Origin: SMWN01 sp965221455
GTDB lineage: Bacteria > Pseudomonadota > Gammaproteobacteria > Eutrophobiales > Eutrophobiaceae
Reading direction: 5' to 3'
NCBI GenBank assembly: GCA_965221455.1
Contig: OZ244890.1
Coordinates: 2,356,001-2,420,000 of the forward strand
Length of the DNA stretch: 64,000 bases
Part shown: positions 35,981 through 45,563 of the stretch, one piece after another
Layout: the number at the start of each line of letters is the position of its first letter
Position numbering within the stretch: the stretch's first letter is position 1
Translations under genes and position numbers: made by a program
Notes under the pieces: generated by a model
What the model saw: the letters and a program-made list of their open reading frames with translations, nothing else
Database searches by the model: none
Told to the model about the DNA's origin: nothing

Positions 35981-36802
35981 GAATGCGAATGTTTGCATTC
36001 TTTGGCAAAAACGCGCATACCGCCGAATTACCAAGTGCGATTAATCGCGCTGGATAATGACGAAAACCAAACAGGGCGCAAATCTTTTGCCGCCCGTTAT
36101 GTTGTGGAATCGCGGCGCGGACTTTCCACTATCCGCAATCGCGCATTGGACGAAGCGAAAAACGAAAACGCTGCATATCTGGCTTTTTGCGATGACGATA
36201 TGATATATGATGACAATTGGCTTTGCGGACTTGCCGATGAAATGCAAGAAACTGGCGCAGATGCCATCAGCGGTTATGTTGAATATATCTTTCCCAACGG
36301 CAAAGTGCCATTTTGGGCGCGACCGCTCAAAACACAAAAAGACGACAGCGCATAAATAACCAAAGCCGGATTTGCAACTAATCTACTTTTGATGAAAGCA
36401 AAAGTTTTTGCCGATTTGTGTTTTGACGAAAGTTTTAATTTGACAGGTGCTGAAGATTACGATTTCAGCCGCCGCGTAATGTTGCAAGGTTTTGTTTGCG
36501 CCATAACCGGCAAAGCAAAAGCAACAGCACATTCGGCGCGGCAAACATTCGCCAACCATTTCCAAACCCAAAGGCAAACCAGTTATGTTTTATCACACCG
36601 CAAAACAGACGGCGCACTTGCAACAACCGCCCGATTTTTGCCAAAGGGCATAATCAAAACCGCCAAAGGAATAATCTACTGCACTGCCGGAATAATACTC
36701 GGCAAAAAAGTATTACAGCGCGGCATAAAAAACATAATGGCCGACACTGAAATAATCTACGGCACAATAACGCACGGCAATTTCCAAAATACGCCCAAAT
36801 AG
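35981..36802 (+). pseudogene. GT2 glycosyltransferase, N-terminally truncated and stopped by one nonsense codon
   Basis: It starts in the middle of a GT2 domain (ECECLHSLAKTRIPP), fused in frame to the FkbM remnant. It keeps RGLSTIRNRALDEAK, FCDDDMIYDDNWL and, after a TAA at 36353-36355, TGAEDYDFSRR. Alignment by eye to the paralogue at 31871-32794 puts the TAA where the paralogue has a lysine codon (SA-stop-ITKAGFATN against NAKISKAGFPTN), so one A-to-T change explains it. The first about 18 residues of the enzyme are missing. Confidence 0.75.
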
Positions 36803-36860
36803 ACGGCAAATAAACCAGCAAAATCGCCGCCGTCAATATCTTGCCCTTGCGCCGCACAAT

Positions 36861-38744
36861 CTAAAACCCGAACATGTGGTCAAAAGCAAAACCGCCGCCC
36901 TGCCGCCAGCCGTGATAACCAAACAAGCGGCAAGTTTGGTCGCGCACCAGAATATAACCGTCATCTCCGGCGGCGCGCAAGTCGGCATCGCCGAAAACAT
37001 CGCCGACAAAAAAGAAAAATGAGCCGCTCGCCGCAACTGCAAACTCGTGCGCCGCGATATCTTCACCGGCGGCGTTTTTCAGTTCCAGTCGCGAAGTGCT
37101 TTTGGGATGCCACTTTTGCGATACCGGATATATCAGATGACAAAACACCCGCGCCGGAGATGGCATCAAACGCAAAAACAAACGGGTGCTCAAACCCGGC
37201 GGCGGACCCTTGTAAGATTGCGGCTCGCTGCGAAAAACCACCGGATGATTGAAAAGATGCGCGCCGAAAGAAGTATCGGCGATATGCCCGCTGGCATAAT
37301 CGGTATAACGAAAAAGCGCATGCAACCAGCCATCCATAATGCCGTCTTGTTCGGTATCATAAACCAATTCTGCATGTCCGTAGTTTGCGCCTTTTGCCAT
37401 ATCGCGCAAGTTTAATTCGCGGCAGTTATCGCGCTCAATCACGCCCAACTTCTCGCGCGCTGTTTCTTTGCCGTCTTTGTCATAAACCGCAACCGCAATC
37501 GGCAATGAAGTTTGCGCCGATGACATCGGCGTCGGCAAGCAAGTCGTATCAAACCCGGCAAGCGGTAAAACCGGCGCGGGCAAAATAAAACCCTTGCCGA
37601 TAAACTTGGCGGCATCGCGTATTTTTGTATCGTGTTGCAAATCCAGCCGTTCAACATTGGGATGATTAATGCGCCGCCGTCCTTTTATTTCCGCTTCGTA
37701 TCGCGGGCGCACAAACCATTTTCCGGCGCGAATTTCTAACTGCCGGGGCCACTTAACATCGGGCAACAATTCGGCAACATCCAACGCCCGACTTGCAAAA
37801 GGCGCAATGGTTTCGTCCAGATATTTCGCCGTATGTTCCGCACCCATTATATTAAGTCCGATTTCATTTGCCGGCACCGGCGCCGGATGGGAGTTTTGCA
37901 CCCACAATACTATTTTTTCGCCATCCATCGGCGCGGGCAAACCGGCATATAAATCGGCGGGCCAGGCATTTGCATCATGTGTGCAACTGCTATTGCTGTC
38001 GTCATCGCCGAAAGTATCAATAACATATTTAACAATATCGTGTCCCGCGCCATTGACAACCGATATAAACAACTGCCCGCAAAACGGCGGCAGCGAATAC
38101 TTTTGTCGCACTTGCCGGCTGTCAATGGTTATTGTTTCGTTGGCGTTTGTTAGCGGCATTTCAAAATCCGCCAATGCCGCGCCATTCGCGCCAAACAAAC
38201 GACACCACAAAAAAGTATCTTTTGCGCCATAACCGCCCCAATAGTTTGCGCTCACAATACGCGTATGCCGTCCGTCTTCATCGCGAAAGAATGCAAAGTT
38301 TGTTGCGAAGTTGAGTTTATTAAGATAGTTGCGTTTGTCGGTTAACAATCGCGGCGGAATGCGCATATCGTCCAGCGTGATAACTTTGCACCCTTGCGGG
38401 ATTAAATGTTGCACTTGTGCCACAAGCGGCGCGGAATCAAAAGCCGGAATAAAAAGCACATCGGCGCCGCTTTGCGACAATTCCACAACCGACTGCGCAT
38501 CATCACTTTCGCACAACTGCAAAGCATCGCGCCAATAGAGCGATTGATAATCCGCGCGGCGCAAACTATGCAACGCGGCAAATGCGGCAAGTTGCCCGAG
38601 CGGGTCATAAACCGCGGCGCATTTGGCGGCGCGAATGGTTGCAACAATCCGGGCGGCACTTTCTGCCGCGAGCGGATGCCCCAACGCTTTGAAGTAAGTA
38701 AAACCGCCGGCGCGATTACTGAAAGTTTGTATTGGCAGGGGCAT
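36861..38744 (-). CDS. Hypothetical protein of the glycan locus (about 627 aa)
   Basis: From the ATG at 38744, which overlaps the TAA of the upstream 2OG oxygenase gene (TAATG), the protein begins MPLPIQTFSNRAGGFTYFKA. Recognisable features are CKVITLDDMRIPPRLLTDKR, HTRIVSANYWGGYGAKDTFL, and a C-terminal half rich in short beta-like segments. No signal peptide or membrane helix is evident. I do not recognise a family. Coupling to the oxygenase and the ELM1-like gene suggests a shared role in glycan or lipid modification. It is intact, unlike most rightward genes next door. Confidence 0.65.
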   Translation of the reverse strand: MPLPIQTFSNRAGGFTYFKALGHPLAAESAARIVATIRAAKCAAVYDPLGQLAAFAALHSLRRADYQSLYWRDALQLCESDDAQSVVELSQSGADVLFIPAFDSAPLVAQVQHLIPQGCKVITLDDMRIPPRLLTDKRNYLNKLNFATNFAFFRDEDGRHTRIVSANYWGGYGAKDTFLWCRLFGANGAALADFEMPLTNANETITIDSRQVRQKYSLPPFCGQLFISVVNGAGHDIVKYVIDTFGDDDSNSSCTHDANAWPADLYAGLPAPMDGEKIVLWVQNSHPAPVPANEIGLNIMGAEHTAKYLDETIAPFASRALDVAELLPDVKWPRQLEIRAGKWFVRPRYEAEIKGRRRINHPNVERLDLQHDTKIRDAAKFIGKGFILPAPVLPLAGFDTTCLPTPMSSAQTSLPIAVAVYDKDGKETAREKLGVIERDNCRELNLRDMAKGANYGHAELVYDTEQDGIMDGWLHALFRYTDYASGHIADTSFGAHLFNHPVVFRSEPQSYKGPPPGLSTRLFLRLMPSPARVFCHLIYPVSQKWHPKSTSRLELKNAAGEDIAAHEFAVAASGSFFFFVGDVFGDADLRAAGDDGYILVRDQTCRLFGYHGWRQGGGFAFDHMFGF

Positions 38745-39370
38745 TATGTCAGCCGTGCGCGCAGTTTTTTCCACGCCGCGCTAAGTGCGTGCCGCCGCCG
38801 TTCGCGGCGCAAATATGCATCATCGCGCACCCAGTTAAGTTGAATGGCGCGCCGTTCGCCGCTATAGGGTTTGTGGCCATGCCATGCATTTTTGGTGCAG
38901 GCAAAAGCAACCATCGCCCCGCGGCGCGGTGTCAGTTCGGCAAAATAATCGTCCATATCTTCGCCGCCGTTGAGCAAGCGCAATCGCCCGCCGCCATCCG
39001 GGGGAATATCGTTCATATAAATCAAAACGGTTGCAAGTTTTCCGGCGGAATCGGTGTGAATTTTGCCGTCCGTTTCGCGGCAATGTCCGCGCACGGTTAT
39101 CATTACCGGTTTGCCGGTTAATGCAATGCTTAGTTTATCGCCCATCAGTTTCGCCAACTTATCGCCGCGCAACTCGCCGAGAAAATCGGCAAATGCGCCA
39201 CCGCAGTTTAGCGATGCGGCGGGAAAGGAACCAGCACCCGGCACTTTTGGAAAATCGCGCACGACCACATCCATCATACCGGGCGATATAAAATCCGCCG
39301 CCAGCAAATGCGCAAACGGGTTTTGCCCCGCTTGTGCCGCATCCAGCGCTTGCCAATTAATCGCCGTCAT
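38744..39370 (-). CDS. 2-oxoglutarate/Fe(II)-dependent oxygenase
   Basis: 208 residues with a jelly-roll 2OG-Fe(II) core: the HxD iron ligands in GKIHTDSAGK, GGRLRLLN, and the distal His and Arg in WHGHKPYSGERRAIQLNW. Members hydroxylate small molecules, sugars or protein side chains; the substrate here is unknown. It lies in the leftward trio, 12 bp after the ELM1-like gene and overlapping the start of the 627-residue protein. Intact. Confidence 0.82.
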   Translation of the reverse strand: MTAINWQALDAAQAGQNPFAHLLAADFISPGMMDVVVRDFPKVPGAGSFPAASLNCGGAFADFLGELRGDKLAKLMGDKLSIALTGKPVMITVRGHCRETDGKIHTDSAGKLATVLIYMNDIPPDGGGRLRLLNGGEDMDDYFAELTPRRGAMVAFACTKNAWHGHKPYSGERRAIQLNWVRDDAYLRRERRRHALSAAWKKLRARLT

Positions 39371-39382
39371 GGTTATGGCATT

Positions 39383-40396
39383 CTAACACACGGCGGCTAG
39401 ATAGCGTTGCCATATCAACTTTGCCGCCCTTGCGGTTTCGTCAAACGGCGGCAAACCGGCATTATCGGTATTGTCATTATCAAATCGTCCATTCCACATT
39501 ACCGCCGCGCCGAGTTGTGTCATACGAGCATGAAAAGCGCGAAACTTGACGGCGGCGGAATGATTGACAACCGTCAGCGGCAAAATATAAACCGGTATTT
39601 GTGCGGCGGCGGCTTCGCTTATCATATTGACCGAATCGCCGGTGACCACAGCGCGTTCGGCGGCGGCGAGAATATCATAATAATATTCCCTTGCCGCAGC
39701 GTCATTATCGCCGTTGTTATCTTCATAATAAAACCGCCTGCCGTTCTTGCCGCTTGCGTCATTTGCGTCAGCCAAAATCCGGCGGCATTCCGTGCTTGTG
39801 CGCCGTGATGACGATGCCAAAACCGAGCCTCCGTCATTGGTGTTTTGCAGTTCATCAATAAAGCGGCGGCATAATGACGGCGTCATTGAATAAGCGCGAT
39901 TATCGCCGCCGATGATCAAAGCAGTATAAGGACGCGGCAAATCGACAAACTTTTGCCGGGCACGTTGTTTGCGCCGCGCCAGCACAGCGGCATTGACGCC
40001 GCCGACCGAACCGTTGATAGTAATCACATTATCGGTGCCGCGATCATTATTATCGTGCATGCCGCAAACGACAATATCAAACGCGCCCGGCGACAACGGC
40101 GGCTTTTGTACGTAAACCACAAAAGCACCGTCCCGCTTTGCCCGCAAAGCTCCCGCCACCGATGCCCCGCCGCAAGCGATAAGAATATCCGGTTGAGGCA
40201 CAACCGGCGCGGCAAAAAAAGACGCCAGTTGCGGCATTATTTTGCCAAAAGCAGAATCCCCCGCCACTGTATCAATCACTTCAACCGTACCAGCGAAATT
40301 TGCATCCGCAGATACCAAAGCAGCGATGGCATCCGCCAACCCCCGCGCCTGCCGCCGCATTCCAACAATATTAGTGCAATAAGCGCATATCCGCAT
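39383..40396 (-). CDS. ELM1/GtrOC1-family putative glycosyltransferase
   Basis: 337 residues. Conserved blocks of the bacterial ELM1 (DUF1022) family are present: VVYVQKPPLSPGAFDIVV, then TALIIGGDNRAYSMT, then VLASSSRRTSTECRRIL, then VVTGDSVNMISEAA and KFRAFHARM. The family has a GT-B-like fold and sits in LPS or cell-envelope loci, often in Alphaproteobacteria. It is the first of the leftward trio. Poly-Asp/Asn stretches (DNNGDNDAAA) fill a loop. Intact. Confidence 0.78.
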   Translation of the reverse strand: MRICAYCTNIVGMRRQARGLADAIAALVSADANFAGTVEVIDTVAGDSAFGKIMPQLASFFAAPVVPQPDILIACGGASVAGALRAKRDGAFVVYVQKPPLSPGAFDIVVCGMHDNNDRGTDNVITINGSVGGVNAAVLARRKQRARQKFVDLPRPYTALIIGGDNRAYSMTPSLCRRFIDELQNTNDGGSVLASSSRRTSTECRRILADANDASGKNGRRFYYEDNNGDNDAAAREYYYDILAAAERAVVTGDSVNMISEAAAAQIPVYILPLTVVNHSAAVKFRAFHARMTQLGAAVMWNGRFDNDNTDNAGLPPFDETARAAKLIWQRYLAAVC

Positions 40397-41051
40397 CGCA
40401 GCATTTTAATCAATTCTCATGAGACATTCCCGCTTTCTTTATGAACGAAAGTCGGTTTGAGGCTGTTTGTTGGCGTACCGGTTTATGTTTTTTTGCAAAC
40501 TTAAAGATATTATGCAATACATCAAACACTACAACGGCTATCGGTGTCATAAGTTATATTAATTATCTAACGCCTGTTGCAGCTGAGAAATAAATTGCAT
40601 AAAAAAACTTATCGAGGTGTACGGATATACTGGACCACTACAACTATCAAGTCGGGGAGTTGGCGGCAGAAGCAGGGGGGGGAAGGAGGCGACTTTATGA
40701 GAGACACCGTTCGGGCAGGATGAATCCCACAATATTTTTTCTTCCGGCAAACTGTTGGCAGCGACTATTTTTTCAACATGTCGGTAAAAAATAGTGCGGC
40801 GACATGCACACGCGAATGTTGTCCTTGTCATGGGCACGTTGCCGTAGAGTTCGGAAGTTGATGGCTGGTAGAACTTTGTCATTTGTTCCATGCGCAAAAT
40901 GCTCGATGTTCACAAAAGCCTCAGTGCGTCATCGCTGTCCGGTAACTTCAGTGCAAAGCGATACACGCCTCGGACATGCAAGCGGATTGCGTTATACTGC
41001 CACATCATTAATAATGACTTGCATTGATATTAATGAGTCCCGACGCTTTAT
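40397..41051. other. Intergenic region, no clear gene
   Basis: An ORF-sized stretch on the minus strand (40559-40897) has unnatural composition and no ribosome site. Near 40514 the plus strand reads MQYIKHYNGYRCHK, reminiscent of an IS3/IS481 integrase C-terminus, but too short to call. TATACT near 40995 could be the -10 of the following gene. Confidence 0.35.
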
Positions 41052-41831
41052 ATGAGCACGTCCGAATCTTCGCCCAACGACAACTGTGCTGTACCCGACA
41101 AGACTGTGGTGTGCCTCAAGTGGAGCAATGGTTTGTATAACTATCCCGCTGACTGGGTTAACAGCTTGTTGCGCGGTGTGCAGCGACATTTGCTGACGCC
41201 GTTTCGTTTTGTTTGTTTTACCGACGATTCGCGCGGTTTAGATTCCGAAGTGGACGTACGCGATATCAAAATGCTGTCCATTGCGCCGCCGCTTGATGGC
41301 ATCTGGTGGAAACTCGCGCTTATGCATCCGCAGGCGGGATTGACCGGGCGCTGTTTGTTTATGGATTTGGATGTCGTCGTTGTCGGCGCACTGGACGATT
41401 TCTTTTCGTTGCCGGGGCGGTTTTGTATCGTGCAAAACTGGATTGAATTTCGCAAAACCGTTCTCAGAAAGCGCCCGCTGATAGGCAACTCGTCGGTTTT
41501 TCGTTTTGAGGCAGGAGGTGAGCCGCAATGCGCCGAACTTTTTTTACAAAATTCGCAGGCGGCGAAGGATGACTATTCGACCGAGCAGGCGTTTATGACC
41601 GCCGCCGTTGGCTTGCCGAATTTATGCTGGTGGCCCGAGCCGTGGGTGCGCAGTTTCAAATATCACTGTCGCCAGCGCTGGCCATTAAATCGTTTCGTGC
41701 CGCCGCACCTGCCGCCGGACACGCGAATACTGGTATTTCACGGCTCTCCTAAACAACACGAAGTCATTAACGGCGTATGTGGACGGCGTTTTTCACTGCC
41801 ATGGTCAGAACTCGCCGAGCATTGGCAATGA
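41052..41831 (+). CDS. GT8-like glycosyltransferase
   Basis: 259 residues. The signature CLFMDLDVVVVG contains the DxD-type metal site. It is preceded by FVCFTDDSRGL and IWWKLALMHP and followed by FHGSPKQHEV, the layout of small GT-A enzymes that read nucleotide sugars. Product unknown; the neighbouring locus suggests glycan assembly. It has its own upstream region and is intact. Confidence 0.7.
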   Translation: MSTSESSPNDNCAVPDKTVVCLKWSNGLYNYPADWVNSLLRGVQRHLLTPFRFVCFTDDSRGLDSEVDVRDIKMLSIAPPLDGIWWKLALMHPQAGLTGRCLFMDLDVVVVGALDDFFSLPGRFCIVQNWIEFRKTVLRKRPLIGNSSVFRFEAGGEPQCAELFLQNSQAAKDDYSTEQAFMTAAVGLPNLCWWPEPWVRSFKYHCRQRWPLNRFVPPHLPPDTRILVFHGSPKQHEVINGVCGRRFSLPWSELAEHWQ

Positions 41832-42195
41832 AAATTGCAGGAATAATAATTAATAAATTCGATCTTTTCGCCCAATATCCATACCGTAATGACAAATTCC
41901 CGCAATATTGCCGTTGATCTTCTGCATTAAATTCCTGTTTTGGAATAGTTATTTTAGCGGTAGTGACACACTCACCGTGGAATGCCTTGCCAGAACATGG
42001 ACCTATTGGTCAACTCAATCGAATCAGAAAAGAAGTTTACGAAGCCAGTGCAGGATATCGACATGAAAAGAATCAAACTCAATTATCCACATTGATAGAT
42101 TTGGTAGTATTATAGCATTATCTTTTTGGAATCTTTTCGACGCCTTAACTAATTTGCAATTTTTCTCAATATAATCAGGTCGCAAAAGGAATATT
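41832..42195. other. Intergenic region
   Basis: About 360 bp with many stops on both strands; no gene or hairpin terminator recognised. The last about 80 bp are AT-rich and probably hold the promoter and ribosome site (AAAGGAAT) of the DUF547 gene. Confidence 0.35.
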
Positions 42196-42990
42196 ATGAA
42201 ACACTTTATTCATACTGCTTTATTAATTATTTTTACTACTGCCAGTCCTGTATTCAGTCATTCAGTCTTTGCTTATGATCATGGCTACAAGGTTTTTGAC
42301 GCGATTCTAAAACAGATAGTTGTCGTGAATGGACATCAAAGCTCTGTTGATTACGCACAGCTTAAATCCGACGCAAGTAAGTTTGACGAATTTGTCGCAG
42401 GCCTTGAGGCTGTAGGGGAGGATGAGTTTGATACCTGGTCCCGTGAGCAACAGATGTCTTTTCTGATTAATACCTATAATGCATTCACCATCAAACTGAT
42501 TCTCGATAATTATCCTGGTATTACTTCAATTAAAGATCTCGGCGGACTGTTTATAAACAGTCCCTGGGATAAAGATTTATTTAGATTATTTTCCAAAAAA
42601 ACAACATTGAATTTTATCGAGCACCAGCTACTAAGAAAATTATATAAAGATCCGCGTGTGCATTTTGTGCTTGTCTGCGCCTCCATAAGCTGTCCACCTT
42701 TACGTAACGAGGCTTATGTTGCTGCAAACCTGGAGCAACAGCTTGATGATGCGACAATCAATTTTATGCGGGATCCGGAAAGAAACCGATTTAACGCGGA
42801 AGAGAACAGGATAGAGATATCCAAAATATTCAAATGGTACAAAAAAGATTTTACAGCAACCACAGGTTCAATAAACGCCTACGTCGCACCTCTAATGACT
42901 GATGATGAGACGCAGAGAAAGTTATACGCCGATAGCGGAACTGGAATTAAATTTCTCGATTATGACTGGGCACTGAACGACACGAAATAA
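42196..42990 (+). CDS. DUF547 domain secreted protein
   Basis: 264 residues with a signal peptide (ending near HSVFA) and a single DUF547 domain: SVDYAQLKSD, then FLINTYNAFTIKLILDNYP, then HFVLVCASISCPPLRNEAY, and KIFKWYKKDF. DUF547 has a papain-like look with conserved Cys and His, but its reaction is unknown. A radical SAM gene starts 5 bp after the stop, so the two are co-transcribed. The start has a ribosome site at a good distance. Intact. Confidence 0.82.
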   Translation: MKHFIHTALLIIFTTASPVFSHSVFAYDHGYKVFDAILKQIVVVNGHQSSVDYAQLKSDASKFDEFVAGLEAVGEDEFDTWSREQQMSFLINTYNAFTIKLILDNYPGITSIKDLGGLFINSPWDKDLFRLFSKKTTLNFIEHQLLRKLYKDPRVHFVLVCASISCPPLRNEAYVAANLEQQLDDATINFMRDPERNRFNAEENRIEISKIFKWYKKDFTATTGSINAYVAPLMTDDETQRKLYADSGTGIKFLDYDWALNDTK

Positions 42991-42995
42991 ATAGC

Positions 42996-44393
42996 ATGGC
43001 GTTTTTGACACAAGAGCAAGTGCAGGAACTGGCACCGGATACGCTTTCCAACGATCCCGCAGCCACTCTGGCGCGTTCCTGTCATTGTATGCAAGAAACC
43101 GGTAGCTGGTCGCCCAACCAGCAAATGGGCAGACGCTGGCCAACGGGCTGTGTTGCCCTGGAGATTACGCAACGATGCAATCTGGATTGCAGCTTGTGTT
43201 ATCTCTCTGAAAATTCCGAAGCGATACGTGATATCCCCATGGAAGAACTATTTCGTCGTATTGATCTGATTTATCAACACTACGGTGTCTATACCAATGT
43301 ACAGGTCACCGGCGGTGATCCTGCATTGCGCAAACGAGACGAGTTAATCGCCATCGTTAAATATATTCGTTCCTTTGGAATGCAGCCCACACTTATGACC
43401 AACGGCATCAAAGCTACACGGGAATTGCTGACTGAATTATCCAAAGCCGGTTTGGTTGATGTTGCATTTCATGTTGATACCACACAGGAAATCAAGGGCT
43501 ATGACAATGAAATCGCCCTGAATACATTGCGCGAAAAATATATCAACCGCGCCCGCGGACTTGGGCTTTCCATCATGTTCAACACCACAGTACATCGGGA
43601 TAATTTTCATGAGATCCCCGACGTTGTAAGGTTCTTGCGTAAACATGCTGATGCCATTCGCCTGATTTCTTTTCAGTTACAGGCTGATACAGGTCGAGGA
43701 GTGGAAGGCAAACGACCGCTGTTAATCACACCGGATACTGTATGGAAACAGTTGGAAAAAGGTGCCGGCACCACACTGAATAGCGAAGCCATAAAAGCAG
43801 GTCATGCCGAGTGCAACCGTTATGCCATTGGTTTGCGACTGGGTAATGAAATGCAGGACCTGCTTGAGGATACAGAGACAGTTGCAACACTGTTGCAGCA
43901 ATTTCATACGGTTAGGGCAGATCGGCGGCGTAAATTCAAAACGCTACGCGACGGCTTGATACAGGCATTGAAAAAACCGGCGGCGACGATCCTGCTCTTT
44001 AAGTGGCTATTCAGTTTATGCCGCAATAGAAAAATGATACTGCTTCGATCAAGAGGCAAAATAAACACGATGACATTCTTCATGCATAATTTTATGGATG
44101 CCAGGGCACTGGTTCCAGAAAGAATTACCGCTTGTGCCTTTAAGGTGATGACAGCAGAAGGGCCGATTTCCATGTGCCTGTACAATGCGAAACGTGATAA
44201 CTATTTATTGCAACCAACCAAAGTAAATACGGAGCAGGGCGTTACATTCTGGCAGCCATTGACAGGCAACGTTAGCAACGAACCTGGAACGGCAGCAGAG
44301 GTCATCGTCCCAATACAGCCTGTTAAAAGGCTCAAAGGCAAAAGTCGCCAGCGTGCATTAGCAAGTAAAAGACAAGCAAGCTCATCACACTAG
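42996..44393 (+). CDS. Radical SAM protein
   Basis: 465 residues. The [4Fe-4S] ligands are C61-x3-C65-x2-C68 in RCNLDCSLCYLSE; GGDPALRKRD follows as the SAM-contact GGE-like motif. The barrel runs to about residue 250. The C-terminal about 200 residues carry further Cys (C274 region, LFSLCRNRK, ITACAFKVM, ISMCLYNAK), perhaps ligating an auxiliary cluster. The substrate is unknown. Its tight coupling to the DUF547 gene suggests a shared pathway. The tail is basic (QRALASKRQASSSH). Intact. Confidence 0.82.
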   Translation: MAFLTQEQVQELAPDTLSNDPAATLARSCHCMQETGSWSPNQQMGRRWPTGCVALEITQRCNLDCSLCYLSENSEAIRDIPMEELFRRIDLIYQHYGVYTNVQVTGGDPALRKRDELIAIVKYIRSFGMQPTLMTNGIKATRELLTELSKAGLVDVAFHVDTTQEIKGYDNEIALNTLREKYINRARGLGLSIMFNTTVHRDNFHEIPDVVRFLRKHADAIRLISFQLQADTGRGVEGKRPLLITPDTVWKQLEKGAGTTLNSEAIKAGHAECNRYAIGLRLGNEMQDLLEDTETVATLLQQFHTVRADRRRKFKTLRDGLIQALKKPAATILLFKWLFSLCRNRKMILLRSRGKINTMTFFMHNFMDARALVPERITACAFKVMTAEGPISMCLYNAKRDNYLLQPTKVNTEQGVTFWQPLTGNVSNEPGTAAEVIVPIQPVKRLKGKSRQRALASKRQASSSH

Positions 44394-44448
44394 CCTCGAC
44401 CTGTAATCAGCGCGTGGCGAAAATTCAGTACAATTCTGTTACCCGGAA

Positions 44449-45252
44449 ATGATGCAACCGAACATAAAAACCGGAACACCGCTATTATTGATCATTGCAT
44501 TGACCTTACTGGCCGCATTAACAAGCACAGAGGCAAGGGCGCAAACAAACGGAACATGGAGCGACTGGACACCCGATACCGGCAACACCAACGACACCCG
44601 CAACTACACCCAAAAGAACCAGATCCGCACTTGTAACGCACCGGTGGGCACAACAACTGGTAGATGTTGTGAGATTATTGACTTCGGGATCTCCCGGAAT
44701 TTTTCTTGTCGAAGCGGCGTAACAGTGCCTCACGAGACAACCCGCACCCGCCCGAATAAATTATTCTGGGAAACCTATCTTGAAAACGGTCCGTACCCAC
44801 AGCGCAATGCAACGGAGACCGCCACTGGCCATGACGTGATTAACTCAAATTTAAGCTCAAATCAGGATAACGACGGGCGACTATTACTTAGTGGAATCGA
44901 TGGAATAAGACCCCCTGCAGATGGACTCTCCGAGAACTTCCGACCGAGCATAGCAATAACCGCCACCACACCAACCCCGACTAGTGGCGTACTTTTCCCG
45001 CTACCGCGTGGACTTGCTATACGCCTAAAGGCGGGCACAACCACCCCGACCACACCAACCACACCAATAAGCGGGCGCATAATGGATATTGACGCAAGCG
45101 GCGGGGCACCTAACCAACAGGACGGACTTATGATCGCCCGCTATCTGCTCGGAATACGTACCCAAGCCGGACTAATCGACGGGATCACAGGCAACCCGAA
45201 CTACAGCGAGATCAGGGCAAGGCTGGACGCATTATTTTTATTGCAGCAGTAA
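44449..45252 (+). CDS. Small secreted protein with W-x2-W module and one dockerin-like domain
   Basis: 267 residues with a signal peptide ending EARAQ. The mature protein starts with NGTWSDWTPDTG and QIRTCNAPVG, a W-x2-W thrombospondin-1-like start, then RTRPNKLFWETYLENGPYP. The same order (WxxW, RTCN, TRPS.TFWENYLVNGP) occurs three times in the large protein at 58596, so this is a shared module. After a Thr/Pro linker, a single dockerin-like domain closes the protein: D213 in IMDIDASGGAPNQQDGLMIA followed by RYLLGIR. It is a one-module version of the large surface protein. Confidence 0.75.
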   Translation: MMQPNIKTGTPLLLIIALTLLAALTSTEARAQTNGTWSDWTPDTGNTNDTRNYTQKNQIRTCNAPVGTTTGRCCEIIDFGISRNFSCRSGVTVPHETTRTRPNKLFWETYLENGPYPQRNATETATGHDVINSNLSSNQDNDGRLLLSGIDGIRPPADGLSENFRPSIAITATTPTPTSGVLFPLPRGLAIRLKAGTTTPTTPTTPISGRIMDIDASGGAPNQQDGLMIARYLLGIRTQAGLIDGITGNPNYSEIRARLDALFLLQQ

Positions 45253-45525
45253 CAACCCGGACAGACCGACACAGAGATCGGCCAGCAATCACAGAACAAA
45301 CGCTACACAAAAAAAACTCCGCTTATTAAGGCGGCGTTAAGCGCATGATATGAATTAAACCACCATCAAGGAGTTGACGGCGACCATCAGTTTACAGCGA
45401 TCACCACGCAAAACAATCCACCCAATAAAAAACGCAGCCCATAGACCGCGATCCGATTGTTGTGGATCTCCACTTGTTAATCATCGCCGCAACCATGACA
45501 ACAAACCTCGATGCGGTCGATGTCC

Positions 45526-45554
45526 TTGGTGGAATATCGTTAGCACCCTATAAT
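45526..45554 (+). promoter_or_regulatory. Sigma70-type promoter of the MNIO gene
   Basis: TTGGTG (45526-45531), a 17-bp spacer and a perfect TATAAT (45549-45554). The ATG at 45564 lies only 9 bases beyond the -10, so the transcript would be nearly leaderless. This argues for the 45564 start over the longer frame from 45462. Confidence 0.6.
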
Positions 45555-45563
45555 CGTTGCCGT

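Noticed and set aside
40559..40897. Possible small gene on the minus strand
   Set aside because: No ribosome site, no family and unnatural composition.
45300..45345. Hairpin CCGCTT-ATTA-AGGCGG as a terminator of the 44449 gene
   Set aside because: The adjacent run is of A on the plus strand, so it would work only leftward, where there is no gene; the stem is short with a G-T pair.
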